A stretch of 64,000 nt of DNA. Origin: Muricea muricata (Eukaryota; Cnidaria; Anthozoa; Malacalcyonacea; Plexauridae). Shown piece after piece: positions 20,072 through 33,201 of this stretch. Below the pieces are notes generated by a model that saw only the letters and a program-made list of their open reading frames with translations, was not told the origin of the DNA and ran no database searches. The position numbers and the translations under genes are program-made. The stretch spans positions 2,356,501-2,420,500 of the forward strand of contig OY979730.1 of assembly GCA_963855995.1 (NCBI GenBank). The letters are read 5' to 3'. The stretch's first letter is position 1, and each line of letters opens with the position of its first letter.

Positions 20072-22543
20072 ATGTTTAAGATACGACTGGTCTTAGTGTT
20101 TCTGTTGTTGTTACTTCTGTTTTTCTCGTGTCTTTTATGGAAGTTTGTTACAGAACAGGACATGAGGGCAGAGCGGTCGTTTTCAAAATTACAACTGAAT
20201 TGTAAAGGAGTGAGCCAGGAACTAGAGTTGATAAACAATGCGGTTCAAAGCGTGCGAAATGAAATCAGTCAGTTAAAACAACACAGTCCTCCAGTGGTTG
20301 TGAAAGATTTCAAGAAGAGGAAGAAAACTTTACCAAAATGGATCGAGCGTTTTGCTGCACCGCACTGGTCAGAATTTAAACCGTGGCGTGGAGTGTTAGT
20401 ATTTTTCGTAACCTATCGTTATGCCTATCTCAGAAAATGCCTCGAATCAATCGCCTTCGCTTCGGAAGATATCGTCAAGTCCTCGGTTTGCGTGTTCGTG
20501 CTGGACAGAACGCCAGTGACAACCGAGCGGGAAATGAACCAAACGCTGGCAGTGATCAGAAATGTGACTTTCTGTAGAGTTGTTGAGTGGAAAGTTGAAA
20601 AGGAAGCACACGGCATTCACGAGGACACGAATTTTGCTTTGAGGTTGAAAAAGCACTGGTGGTTTGTGCTGGAGAGCGTTTTCAATGCCACGATAACTGG
20701 TAAGCAGATTGCCCAAAGCTGTTCCAAGAAAATTGTTATCAAAGTTGTTAGACATAACTTGTATGTATGTGTATGTATGTATATATTTAAGTTTACCTCG
20801 CAGCCAAAGGCTGAATTACGTAAATTACAATAAATTCTACTAATATAGTATAAATATTTACAAAAATACTTACAAAAGAAAGTTGAATTGTATCTAAAAA
20901 CTCCAAGAATGAACAATATTAACAAAGATTATGTTTGTTACACATCGCATATATAAAGGAGTTTTTAACTCTATTTGTGAGTCATAGGAATGTTAAAGGT
21001 CCTTTCTTGCCTCAAATTATAACTAGGTTGATTCCTGTCCGGTAAAAGATTATGGATTTTATGATTTACAAGTATTCAGGTATTTTTTTACGTGTGAAGC
21101 GGACTTGTGCTTAGAGGTCATGTAACCTCGAACCAATACGACCTACTCTATTTCTAACGATATTTTCTTTCTCACATCTACAGGCGCGTCTTTCAATGGC
21201 TTACTGTCTGGTTACAAGAACGACATCTTGTTCCTCGAGGAGGACGGAGTTCTATCACCAGACTTCGTGAAGGTCATGTGGTATGCGAGCGAGGTAAAGC
21301 GACGTAATGCTGACATCATACAGTTCGCGCTCGGAGGGTGGTCTGGGGAGAATATGATCAACGCACATCCGGACACGTTTGTCGTGCGCACCGCGCGATC
21401 AATGCGTGGGATTGCGTATGGTATTAACCAATCAACGTGGCTGTATTTTAAAAGTCTCGAGAGCGACTATTATGCCGATCCGCAAAATGACTGGTGTGAA
21501 TCGATGGGGTTAGTGCTTGGGAAACACAACAATAATACTGGATTTAGAATAGTTGTTCCTACGTTGAGTCGTATTTGGCATATAGGTGAGTCAGAATGCC
21601 CATATCCAAGTAACTTGGGACTTAAAATGGCAACTGAAAAAATGATTCTTTGACTGGGTTTTCAAGGATGTATATATGCAGGTTACGTCACAAATGGGAC
21701 ACGTTTAATTACTGACTTGTATGGTAAATCCTGGTCGAGCATCTAGCATCTTAGATGACTTCGCTGCGATCAAACTAAACCGATGAAATCCTGTCTTTTG
21801 TAACATTGAACTATAAGTCAACTCGAAGGAAGGGAAATTTGTCGTAATTTTTCAAAATTGCAGTTGTTTTCGTCTTTCGTAGGCATTTCTTTTTTGTCTG
21901 AAGTTTTGAATTTTTCAATTAAATATAACTTTTTAATGGCTTCAATTTGATATGCGTTCCGATCTTTCGCGTTAAGTATTTCGACTCAAAACTAAGAACA
22001 ACTAACTTGGCTTTACCCATTAACTGGAATTTTGTATTGAGTTAACGTTCCAGTTGTAGTACAGTTCAGGTGAACACAGTATTCAAAAGAAATTTCCCAG
22101 CATTTATTTTTAGAAACTTGATAACATTTCTTTAGAAATCTTGTCTGAAACATTAGTTGCTTTGGTGCTAGCTCTGAGAAACAAAATATGAATTATTAAA
22201 CCTTCGTGGGAAGTTCCTTGCTCTTTTTCAAATCCTTGCTCTATTCTAAATCTCTGTAGGTAAGCGCGGTCTGGGACCTGGAGGCGACTTCAATTGGGAA
22301 CGTGGAATGACACCAAAACCTAACTGGGAGTACGCGAGCAGATTACTGGACCTGAAGCGCGCTCAAGTTAATCTGGGTCTCAGAGATTTAGTAGGTTTTC
22401 TTTGCAAGAAAAGGATAGAATTCTGGTTTCTTAAAGAAACGGAGTGTCTAAACAGCTTGAGAAGGTGGAAGGGAAGTGATAGGAATAGAATAATGTGTGC
22501 CAAACAGCCGCACGTCACAGATCCTTGTGATGTTTATGTTTAA
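20072..22543 (+). CDS. MGAT2-like: MGAT2-like Golgi N-acetylglucosaminyltransferase, copy 1
   Basis: Exons 20072-20699, 21184-21585 and 22260-22543 (both introns phase 1) give 437 residues, close to the usual length of alpha-1,6-mannosyl-glycoprotein 2-beta-N-acetylglucosaminyltransferase (GT16). Residues about 4-24 are a type II membrane anchor, followed by a coiled-coil-like stem. The catalytic region has FVTYRYAYLRKCLES (like the MGAT2 start strand), KKHWWFVLE (like its HHWWW motif), the metal-binding acidic triplet Glu228-Glu229-Asp230 in LFLEEDG, NDWCESMG and RIWHIG. The C-terminal 95 residues differ from vertebrate MGAT2. The expected role is GlcNAc transfer to N-glycan mannose in the Golgi; the acceptor may differ given the divergence. 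It is the most diverged of the three copies and the source of the fragment at 12440-13020. Confidence 0.82.
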
Positions 22544-22908
22544 GACTGCGAAAAATAACGTCGAGGTTTCATCGGAAGGGAAATGCATCCGGCCGCAAGA
22601 AAAAGGACTCCTTAAAAAGATTAGATTGAAGATATAGAAATATACCTTCAAATATTAAAGTCTTCATGCTATTCCAAAATTATTGAAAAATAATTGAAAC
22701 TCCGTTACAAGTCATCTGAGTAGAATAGCTGTTGTAATGAATTGATTTATAATATAGTAATATAGTTGTAATATTGTATAGTATAACAAAATGTTCATAT
22801 ATTATTTGGACAGTTTCAATTTATTATAAGAGCTATTCTTCTGAAGATGACTTGTAATACATGTCGAAACGTACGGAATAAAATGTTGGCAATTTACGAC
22901 GTATCAAT

Positions 22909-23287
22909 GGAGCATTCCCAATTAGACAAACTTTTAAATTCGAAAACAATTTTTGCGCAGTTGGAAAGAGCTTCCTAAATTTAGTGAAATTGCGAAGTTT
23001 GGTTGCAAAATATTGTACAATGTTGAAAATATAGTCGTGTAAAGCTTGCGAATTTTCTGTACTTCTGTATTACGCGGAAAAAGCGTTACCACATTTCCAC
23101 ATAGTGGTAACGATTTTCCGTGCGTAATACAAAAGTATACAAAATTCGCAAACTTTACAGGACTATATTTTCCACATTGTACAATATTTTGCAACCAAAC
23201 TTCACAATTTCACTAAATTTAGGAAGCTCTTTCCAACTGTGCAAAAATTGTTTTCGAATGTAAAAGTTTGTCTAATTGGGGAATGGC
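22909..23287. mobile_element. Foldback element, about 380 bp, first copy
   Basis: Long arms beginning CATTCCCAATTAGACAAAC pair across a centre near 23098 (TTCCACATAGTGG). The arms diverge by several bases, so it is older than the 12795 palindrome. The second copy at 26820-27202 is part of the larger block duplication, not an independent insertion. Confidence 0.8.
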
Positions 23288-23664
23288 CAATTATTTTTTG
23301 TTTCATGCTATTTACTTTGTGTAAATATTGATTATAAATTTGACAGTATAGCCATAGGTGGTTCAATTTGACTGCATTGTTTAGAACTTTCCAAAAGCTC
23401 GATTAACACCGAAGTGAACCATGTAGACTTGCTGCTCAAGTTGTCTGAGATAATTTCATCTCAAAAACTCGCACATGTTAAGTTATTATTAAACGGAATA
23501 CGGAAGAACGTGAGATGATATTGATTATAATTTTCAATATTGTTTTAAGAAAGATCTTACTGTTCTATTAACCGTGCTCTTAGAACACACTTATGTTTTG
23601 GCACACGCGTTATATGCATTCGAGTGAAAATGTCGGCTTTTTTATTCATGCCGGACAAGCTAAT

Positions 23665-23806
23665 TAGAGATGTTCAGATTTGACTACTGCTACCGTTATT
23701 TTTAAAGAATTTGATTGGTTAATCGGGTAGGTCCAACACATCTGATTGGCTGAACGATAGATTATGGTAACGGCAGAGGTATTGGAAGCCAAATCTGAAC
23801 CTCTCT
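23665..23806. mobile_element. Short foldback element, about 142 bp, first copy
   Basis: Termini AGAGATGTTCAGATTTG and the near-complement CCAAATCTGAACCTCTCT. The inner arms match around CTGATTGG. A copy sits at 27581-27726. Confidence 0.7.
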
Positions 23807-24565
23807 CATACATGCCTGACTACGGCTGGAATCGACGCAACTTGGGTAGCACTGCTTTCACTAAAGCGCAACCTTTGCTTTCACTAAGTCTTAAAATACT
23901 TTGAAATGTTTGTCAATATGCTTGAGGTAGTTATAAAGTGTTTGCTGTAATCATCATAAGGCTATAAAGAAAGACTTTTTGTTTGATAATTCAGTTCGAT
24001 AATGTTCCATCATTACTATTCATAAAATGACAAAAACACAACAGACTTCATGCGGAGTTATATGAATAATATCTTTTAGGTTCTGCATGCAGGCTGTGTA
24101 AGGAACGCATGTTCAATATAATTTCGTCTCGCCACGTCAACTATCAAGGCCTTCCCTGTTCATAATATGTAATCATAAAGCATTTCCTCGTCAGAAAAGA
24201 CATTTCTAAACTGAACTATGCATCGGTACTGATATTTCTACTAGTCCAAGGTACGTGTTGTGTTGTTTATAAAAATCATTTTAATTTCTATTTTACCGGT
24301 ATTGTCATACACGTAAAATTTGTCGTGCGGAACCAGAAGTATTTCAAAACTATGGATACAAACCTACGACAATTTTAATGTCAGTTACATTCTGTCAAGT
24401 CGATCTAAGTGCGGTAATTGACAAAACTAAATTTTAGTGGTTTCAAAACACCACTAATGTAATGAAAGGCTCGATTGATTTGTTTTTACATTTCTTTTAA
24501 TACCCGCTACTGGCTTCTGTGTGTACAGATAGCAATTTGTACAGACGACACAATTATACACGTAC

Positions 24566-24595
24566 GTAACAGATCCTTGTGATGTTTATGTTTAA
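24566..24595 (+). pseudogene. Stranded last codons of the MGAT2-like gene
   Basis: Codons for VTDPCDVYV and the TAA stop are followed by 3' flank sequence like that of copy 1, without the rest of exon 3. A second fragment is at 25331-25360. Confidence 0.75.
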
Positions 24596-24657
24596 GACTT
24601 GCGTATGTTTAATGCAGCGAGAAAAAGCAGAGGTTTAATCGTAAGGGAAATGCATCC

Positions 24658-24854
24658 CAGTGGCGGATCCAGGGTAAAAAAATTATAGCAGCTCAATTTT
24701 AAATTCAAAATAACTTTATAACAATGTCATAGGTTATGAATTTCAAAAGAATAAAATCTAACCAATGAAGTTGCTTTGAAGGTATTTTAAAATGTAAATA
24801 TATCCTAGAATGAGCTGTGGCAATTTATTTTCACTTACGCTAGATCCGCCACTG
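24658..24854. mobile_element. 197-bp hAT-type MITE with 8-bp target duplication
   Basis: It begins CAGTGGCGGATCCAGGG and ends TAGATCCGCCACTG, and is flanked by ATGCATCC (24650-24657) and CTGCATCC (24855-24862). The related sequences at about 22582 and 25412 lack it and show the empty site. The termini match the common hAT consensus CAGTGGCGGA. Confidence 0.9.
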
Positions 24855-26819
24855 CTGCATCCGGCCACAAGAAAAGGGCTCCTTAAAAAGATTAGATCAA
24901 AGATATATTTTTAGAATATACAATAACAGCCTTTAAATTCAGTCGTCAGAAAAGACATTTCTAAACTGAACTATGCAGTATATCGGTACTGATATTTCTA
25001 CTAGTCCAAGGTACGTATTGTTTTGTTCATAAAAATCATTTTAATTCATAATTTACCGCAGGTACTGTCATACACGTAAAATATGTCGTGCGGAACCAGA
25101 AGTATTTCAAAACTATGGATACAAACCTACGACAATTTTAATGTCAGTTACATTCTGTCAAGTCGATCTAAGTGCGGTAATTGACAAAACTAAATTTTAG
25201 TGGTTTCAAAACACTACTAATGTAATGAAAGGCTCGATTGATTTGTTTTTACATTTCTTTTAATACCCGCTACTGGCTTCTGTGTGTACAGATAGCAATT
25301 TGTACAGACGACACAATTATACACGTACGTAACAGATCCTTGTGATGTTTATGTTTAAGACTTGTGTATGTTTAATGCAGCGAGAAAAAGCAGAGGTTTC
25401 ATCGGAAGGGAAATGCTTCCCACCGCAAGAAAAAGGGCTTCTTAAAAAGATTGGATCAAAGATAAATTTTCTAGAAAATAGCAGCTGGGAAATTTGTCTG
25501 AGCATGCGCCAGATAAGCCTGCGTGAACGCGTGGAAATTGCGTGATTTACGCGTGATATTTAAAAATCATGTAACAAACATGGATCACAAGTATTTTCAA
25601 TGGACTAAACGACCTTTTAGCGTAATTTTTAAGAGCACGCAAACAAATCAGGTGAGTAGATATAAACATGAAGGCCAAGTTCCAGCTAAAATCATGTTGG
25701 AGCAAAAGGCTGATTTTTTAAAATTCGACTCAAACTAGTCAACGCTCGTACTCGAACAACAGTACAAAAATGTGACTGAAATCGATCGACTAAACGCATT
25801 AGTCAATTGAAAAATATCCTTACCATTTGTACGAAAACATTTATACAGTATCAAAGACATCATTGCACTGACAGCCCACGTGATTGTGGATGTTTTATCA
25901 CTTTCACGACCATTTCAACAACAACCGTAATTTAAAGTACTTTTCCGGTAGCGAGTTTCATAACAAACTATTGGCCATGAGCGGAATTTATAAAACAAAA
26001 AAATTGGTTTCGAAAGGAACATAAACATATTGGAAGTAACAGGAAACACATAACTTTTTGGAGCAAAAGCTAAATTTTTCAGTATTAAGTCAAACGTAAA
26101 TTCAACATCGCGCTTAATTCTTGGCAACCCACTCGCATGTCAAAGTTTGGAAATTTGCTTCAACAGACGATGTCATCAGTTCAAAATATGATTAACTGAC
26201 AGCTATATCAGTCCTTTACTGAAATCAATAAAAAATTGTGAACAAAATTATAACTGGCTCCTCAAAGAAACTAAATTCCGAGCACCTCTGAAACCAATCT
26301 GTATTTCGCAAATAATATGCTAATTACATTTTGTGTTCAGCCGCCAACAATATTTTTGCACAGCGGTGACAAATTTCCCAGCTGCTCTAGAAAATACAAT
26401 AACAGCCTTTAAATTTTACCCTCTAACGTAACATCTGTCGCTCCAACAATTCCTGTCTCTGCATTGGTCACATTGAGACAAGCATGAAGTCTATGTATGC
26501 TATATTCCTGTCATTCCTTCAATAAAAATATACCTTCAAATATTAAAGTCTTCATGCTATTCCAAAATTATTGAAAAATAATTGAGACTCGGTAAGCTGG
26601 CGACATTTTTCCTATACGTTTTGACAAGTATTACAAGTCATCTTTAGTAGAATAGCTGTTATAATGAATTGATATGTATAATATACTATAGTATAACAAA
26701 ATGTTCATATATTACTTGGACAGTTTCAATTTATTATAAGACCTATTCTTCTGAAGATGACTTGTAATACATGTTGAAACGTATAAAAGAAAATTTTGAC
26801 AATTTACGAAGTATCAATG

Positions 26820-27202
26820 GACCATTCCCCAATTAGACAAACTTTTAAATTCGAAAACAATTTTAGCACAGTTGGAAAGAGCTTCCTAAATTTAGTGAAA
26901 TTGCGAAGTTTGGTTGCAAAATATTGCACAATGTTGAAAATATAGTCGTGTAAAGCTTGCGAATTTTCTGTACTTCTGTATTACGCGGAAAAAGCGTTAC
27001 CATGCACATTTCCACATAGTGGTAACGCTTTTCCGTGCGTAATACAAAAGTATAGAAAATTCGCAAACTTTACAGGACTATATTTTCCACATTGTACAGT
27101 ATTTTGCAACCAAACTTCACAATTTCACTAAATTTAGGACGCTCTTTCTAACTGTGCAAAAATTGTTTTCGAATTTAAAAGTTTGTCTGATTTGGGAATG
27201 GT
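26820..27202. mobile_element. Foldback element, about 380 bp, second copy
   Basis: Duplicate of 22909-23287, carried by the block duplication. Its right end reads GATTTGGGAATGGTC and the arms remain complementary. Confidence 0.8.
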
Positions 27203-29146
27203 CAATTATTTTTTGTTTGATGCTATTTACTTTGTGTAAATATTGATTATAAATTTGACAGTATAGCTATAGGTGGTTCAGTTTGACTGCATTGCTTAGA
27301 AATTTCCAAAAGCTCTATTAACACCGAAGTGAACCATATTGACTTGCTGCACAAGTTGTCTGAGATAATTTCATTTCAAAAACTCGCACATGTTAAGTTA
27401 TTATTAAACGGAATACGGAAGAACGTGAGATGATATTGATTATAATTTTCAATATTGTTTTAAGAAAGATCTTACTGTTTTATTAACCGTGCTCTTAGAA
27501 CACACTTATGTTTTAACACACGTGTTATATGGATTCGAGTGAAAATGTCGGCTTTTTTATTCATGCCGGACAAGCTAATTAGAGATGTTCAGATTTGACT
27601 ACCGCTACCGTTTCCCGATTTTTAAAGAATTTGATTGGTTAATCGGGTAGGTCCAACACATCTGATTGGCTGAACGATAGATTAAGGTAACGGCAGAGGT
27701 ATTGGAAGCCAAATCTGAACCTCTCATATATGCCTGACTACGGCTGGAATCGACCCAACTTGGGTAGCACTGCTTTCACTAAAGCGCAATCTTTGCTTTC
27801 ACTAAGTCTTAAAATACTTTGAAATATTTCTCAATATGCTTGAGGTAGTTATAAAGTGTTTGCTGTAATCATCATAAGGCTATAAAGAAAGACTTTTTGT
27901 TTGATAATTCAGTTCGATAATGTTCCATCATTACGATTCATAAAATGACAAAAACACAACAGACTTCATGCGGAGTTAGGAATAATATCTTGTAGGGTCT
28001 GCATGCAAGGCTGCCTAAGGAATGCATGTTCAATATAATTTCGTATCGCGACGTCGAGTATCAAGAACTTCCCTGTTCATAATATGTAATCATAAAGCAT
28101 TTCCTCGTCAGAAAAGACAATTCTAAACTGAACTCTGAATTATATCGGTAATGATATTTCTACTAGTCCAAGGTACGTATTGTTTTGTTTATAAAAATCA
28201 TTTTAATTTATATTTTACCAGTATTGTCATACACGTAAAATATGTCGTGCGGAACCAGAAGTATTTCAAAACTATGGATACAAACCTGCGACAATTTTAA
28301 TGTCATTTACATTGTGTCAAGTCGATCTAAGTGAGGTGGGATGGCAAAACTAAATTTAGTGGTTTCAAAACACTACTAATGTAATGAAAGGCTCGATTGA
28401 TTTGTTTTTACATTTCTTTTAATACCCGCTACTGTCTTCCTTGTGTACAGATAACAATTTGTACAGACGATACAATTATACATATGACATCTGTGGGGGC
28501 TATAATACCTGTAGTAAGGCATTAAGGGCTTTATCAAAAGCTTTTATACACTTAACTATTTCAATTAAGTTTGTCTTTCCAAAAGCATAGACTATGAATT
28601 ATGAGCACGCAAGATTATTTAAGCAATCATATTCGGGAAATACCTTTGTAGCAATAGCGGCTATAATTAACTAGTAACGGCTCACGGGAACGTTAGAGTC
28701 TATAGTTACGTAGTAACGAGTTTCCATATACTTGTACAAGGATGAGTTATATCTTACCAATTGCCCTTTTTAGAGTATATATTGGTAATTTAGGTGAGAA
28801 AACTGTGAACTCCATACATATCTGGAGTGAGAATCTCAGTCATTTGGTCTCCAGAAAAGTGAAGCCCAGAGATGACGGAGAGTGAAGGAGCAAAAAGACG
28901 TCAACCTTAGTCCTGTGAGCGGTCAGCACAGACTCAGTGTTGACTGCGCAGATGACTGAGATTGATGCCAGGGGCGTAAATTAAGGGGGTGGGATGGGTG
29001 GGTGTCCCATGTTCGCTCAAATTGACTCATTGGACATTTGTATGCATTTACAGGATATACCACTAACAAGCGTATTCAAGAGGCGTGTTGACATATTATC
29101 ACATAGCTGTTTATTGTGCATCACAGTGGCCAGTACACAGTACAAG

Positions 29147-31921
29147 ATGATCTTCAAACAACGATTAGTTTTAGCATTTCTGCTGTTATCCATGCTATTT
29201 TTCCTGTGTATTGTATGGACATTTGTAACAGAACAGGACAGGACTACTAAAGTATTGTTTTCGAAATTACAAGTGCATTTTAAGGCAACGAACCAAGAAC
29301 TAGACTTCATAAACAACGGAGTGCAAAGTATAATAAATGAAATCAGCCCGACAAAGAGAAATGAAACTTTACCAAAATGGATCGAGCGTTTTGCTGCGCC
29401 GCACTGGTCCGAATTTAAAACGTGGCGTGGAGTATTCGTGTTTTTTGTCACCTATCGTTATGCGTATCTCAAAAAATGCCTCGAATCGATTGCCTTGGCT
29501 TCGAAAGATATTGACAAGTCCTCGGTTTGCGTGTTCGCACTAGATAGGACACCGAAGACAACTGGTCAGGAAATCAATCAAACATTGGCATTGATCAGAA
29601 AGGTGACTTTCTGCAAAGTTGTTGAGTGGAATGTTGAAAAGGAAGCACATGGCATCAAGAAGAAAAATTTTGTTATGAGGTTAAAAAGACTTTGGTGGTT
29701 CGTGTTGGGAAGCGTTTTTGAAGCTACGATATCTGGTAAACTTGTTAAAGTATTGATAAATTCATTTAATGTTCAATCAATTGGTTGTCACATAGTTAGC
29801 AACTGTCTCAGTATTAATTAGCTGAGATTCTTAATGCCAAATGCCTTCAAATAATTGCCCTGCATATAACAGTTGTGAGATTCGGTAACCTCTGCTTAGT
29901 AAACATCTACTCTCTAGTAAAGATCTATTCTCTAGTAAAGATCTATTCTCTAGTAAAGATCTATTCTCTAGTAAAGATCTACTCTCTAGTAAAGATCTAC
30001 TCTCTAGTAAAGATCTACTCTCTAGTAAAGATCTATTCTCTAGTAAAGATCTATTCTCTAGTAAAGATCTATTCTCTAGTAAAGATCTATTCTCTAGTAA
30101 AGATCTACTCTCTAGTAAAGATCTATTCTCTAGTAAAGATCTATTCTCTAGTAAAGATCTACTCTCTAGTAAAAATCTACTCTCTAGTAAAGATCTACTC
30201 TCTAGTAAAGATCTATTCTCTAGTAAAGATCTATTCTCCAGTAAAGATCTATTCTCTAGTAAAGATCTATTCTCTAGTAAAGATCTACTCTCTAGTAAAC
30301 ATCTACTCTCTAGTAAAGATCTACTCTCTAGTAAAGATCTACTCTCTAGTAAAGATCTACTCTCTAGTAAAGATCTATTCTCTAGTAAAGATCTATTCTC
30401 TAGTAAACATCTACTCTCTAGTAAACATCTACTCTCTAGTAAAGATCTACTCTCTAGTAAAGATCTACTCTCTAGTAAAGATCTACTCTCTAGTAAAGAT
30501 CTATTCTCTAGTAAACATCTACTCTCTAGTAAACATCTACTCTCTAGTAAACATCTACTCTCTAGTAACGATCTATTCTCTAGTAACGATCTATTCTCTA
30601 GTAAAGATCAGGGGCCGGTTGGACAAAAGATGGATAGTGTGCTATCCACTGGATAGTGATTTTTTACCCTGTCTTAAAAATGCTTTTAAATGCAATTAAA
30701 CTAGATATACTTTAGCCAAATTTTAAGTTTCCTGCTTTACCTTAATGCTAAACACTAGATTTGACCATTCCAGTAAAACAACAATTTTACGATGTTTAAA
30801 AAAGTCGCTATCCGGTGGATAACTTTATCCCGCTTTCGTACAACCGGCCATGCTCTCTTTCAAACCTACAGGTACATGTTTCAATGGCTTACTATCTGAC
30901 TACAAACGATGTCTTCTTTGCTCAGTAGAGATCGACTTATTGTGTCTTAAATCACTGATTTCGCTTTTCTACCACATGTGCTTATTGTATCTTTCCCTCC
31001 ATTATGTGCATAAAACATCACATAAATTTGTACGCAACATAATTCATAACACAACACTACTCTCCAGTGGTAGTCAGTAATGATCTACTCTTTCACATCT
31101 ACATGCAGGCACGTCTTTCAATGGCTTACTGTCTGGTTACAAGAACGACATCTTGTTCCTCGAGGAAGACGGAGTTCTATCACCAGACTTCGTGAAGGTC
31201 ATGTGGTATATGAGCGAAGTAAAGCGACGTAATGCTCATATCATACAGTTCGCGCTCGGAGGGTGGTCTGGGGAGAATATGATCAACGCGCATCCGGACA
31301 CGTTTGTCGTGCGCACCGCGCGAGCAGTGCGCGGGATCGCGTATGGTATTAACCAATCAACGTGGTTGTATTTTAAAACTCTCGAGAGCGACTATTATGC
31401 TGATCCGCAATCTGACTGGTGTGAATCGATGGGGTTAGTGCTTGGGAAACACAACAATAATACTGGATTTAGAGTAGTTGTTCCTACGTTGAGTCGCCTT
31501 TGGCATATAGGTGAGGTTATACGCTAACTCAATAATGCTAACTACCAAGGGTTAGCACTAACCCTGCTTTGCCCTAAAAAAAGAAATAATTTTAAACTTT
31601 TATACGAAATAGGACGTAATCTTTGCTTTATTTCTAGGTAAGCGCGGTCTGGGGCCTCGAGGCGACTTCAATTTGGAGCGTGGAGTAACGCTAAAACCGA
31701 ACTGGGAGTACGGGAGCAGATTACTAGACCTGAAAAGTGCTCAAGTTAATTTGGGTCTCAGAGATTTAGCAGGATTTCTTTGCGAGAAAAGGCTAGAATT
31801 CTGGTTTCTTAAAGAAACGTTGTGTCCAAACAGCTTCAAAAGGTGGAAAGGAATTGATAGGAACAGAATAATGTGTGTCAAACAGGAGTACATCACAGAT
31901 CCTTGTGATGTGTATGTTTAA
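29147..31921 (+). CDS. MGAT2-like: MGAT2-like Golgi N-acetylglucosaminyltransferase, copy 2
   Basis: Exons 29147-29735, 31109-31510 and 31638-31921, phase 1 introns, 424 residues. The open frame extends upstream to 28994, but the start at 29147 (MIFKQR) aligns with copy 1 and places the membrane anchor at residues about 6-24. The acidic triplet is Glu215-Glu216-Asp217, and the HWW-like motif reads LWWFVL. Compared with copy 1 the stem is shorter by about 13 residues. Intron 1 contains a 40-unit minisatellite and a decoy fragment of exon 2. Copy 2 is nearly identical to copy 3 and belongs to the tandem duplication. The function is expected to be N-glycan GlcNAc transfer in the Golgi. Confidence 0.82.
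29896..30610. repeat. 18-bp minisatellite, about 40 units, in intron 1 of GT copy 2
   Basis: The unit CTCTAGTAAAGATCTATT has C/T and AAAG/AAAC variants arranged in blocks. Because 18 is divisible by three it stays open as repeated IYSLVK, but it lies after a good GTAAAC donor and has no counterpart in copy 3, where only about two degenerate units remain (38715-38765). I treat it as non-coding. Confidence 0.95.
30872..30925 (+). pseudogene. Decoy partial exon 2 in GT copy 2
   Basis: After the acceptor-like CAAACCTACAG, about 40 bases resemble the start of exon 2 (FNGLLS) and then diverge. Splicing here would stay open for about 70 codons and stop at 31078-31080 without the EED triplet. The same fragment is at 38781-38835 in copy 3. 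Confidence 0.65.
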
Positions 31922-33201
31922 AGCAACGAGAAATAACAGAGGTTTCATCATTGTCGTCGAGAGAAATATTGTCCCAACACCCAGTGGGAATTTTTTATTT
32001 GATTTTATTCTATACTTATGTGCGGTAACTGCGTCTTGCCAAATTAGTATCATATAATAATCAGAGTTCATTCTGGCTTTTCATTGCTGGAGAACCGTGA
32101 TTTATTAGAGGACAGACGCACAACTAGCGCCATTTCAGTGACAAACCAATCACAGCCATTTCAGAATTATGAACAGACAATCGCGTGTTTTGTATAGATC
32201 ATGATCACGACCACGTCAAATGATTCGTAAAAGTCTTGTTCGCACCGTTTTTACTGTACAAAACAAGTAGATAACATTTCGCCGTTGTCTGTTCAATTAC
32301 AGAGACACACTAGACGTTATAATGTAGTAAAAACATCACTGACCACTTTTCTTACCACGTTAAGACGTCATACCGTCTATCTATAACTCAACCAAAAAGG
32401 GCAAATTGTTATCTATTTGTCAAATGTTTTGATTGCATGTTAATATTACAGGTAAACTAAGTCCAAGCCGAAGTATTTTAATCTTGTTAACTTAGTCACA
32501 GAATGGTCGAAATACTTGGTGTAAGACGACTTCTAACTATCGTATAATATTGATGTGTAATAAAATCTGTAAAAAAGTCGAAGTGAATGTAGGACCAGCT
32601 GTAGAGAATAAATCGTTGAACGACGACAGAGAATTCTGTAACACCCAGATAATATCACATTTACCTCAACGAGAAAATATTCTCCCATAAAAACATGGTC
32701 ACGTTGAAAAACTATAACACAAGTATATTTTTCTAAAATATACATTTATTGCACTCTTTAAATTTTACATTCTTTAACGTAACATCACTAAAAATATATA
32801 AATAGGCGTTTGATATACCTAAACTTTTAAACTTTTCCTTTCAAGTTTTGCTTCATTGCAGCCTTTTTTATTTCTTGCTAATAATGCTGTCTTGTTTTTG
32901 TCGATATCTCGATAAATCCGAGACTCGATTTCACATAACGAAGATTGAACAGCCACAAACGTAGGTGTGCAAGGGAATGTAGTTGAAAAACACACAATGG
33001 ATCTAATGGTGAACTGCGTTTGTATTCGGGCCACACACCAGCCAGGACACAACACACGCTCAAGAATCCAACACACATAATCACATACTGATTTGAGATG
33101 GATTGTTAATTGGTACGTCGGGATGTTGTAAGGATTTCACACCGACGAGATCACCAGCCATCTTTCTTGAATCCTGGTTAATGACAGAAAAATGTGAAAA
33201 T
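31922..33201. other. 3' flank of GT copy 2, no gene seen
   Basis: Shared with 39821-41047 except for small indels. A conserved minus-strand open stretch (32819-33076, counterpart 40670-40930) has no recognisable domain and could be untranslated 3' sequence of the AGBL5 tail. Confidence 0.4.

Larger units (their letters stand above)
22544..29146. repeat. Nested tandem duplications between GT copies 1 and 2
   Basis: The block 22641 to about 24600 is repeated at 26530 to about 28490. Its 3' part (about 24180-24660) is repeated again at about 24948-25430. Included are two copies of the last nine codons and 3' flank of GT copy 1 (24566-24595 and 25331-25360). Foldbacks lie at 22909-23287 and 26820-27202 (about 380 bp each) and at 23665-23806 and 27581-27726. 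The start of the duplicated GT unit is near 29008. I see no intact gene here. Confidence 0.75.

Noticed and set aside
29875-30699. 274-codon open frame of IYSLVK repeats
   Set aside because: It is an 18-bp minisatellite in an intron, absent from the duplicate gene; openness follows from the unit length.
32819-33076. Small conserved protein (also 40670-40930)
   Set aside because: Conservation is explained by recent duplication; no domain and no splice link to AGBL5 was found.
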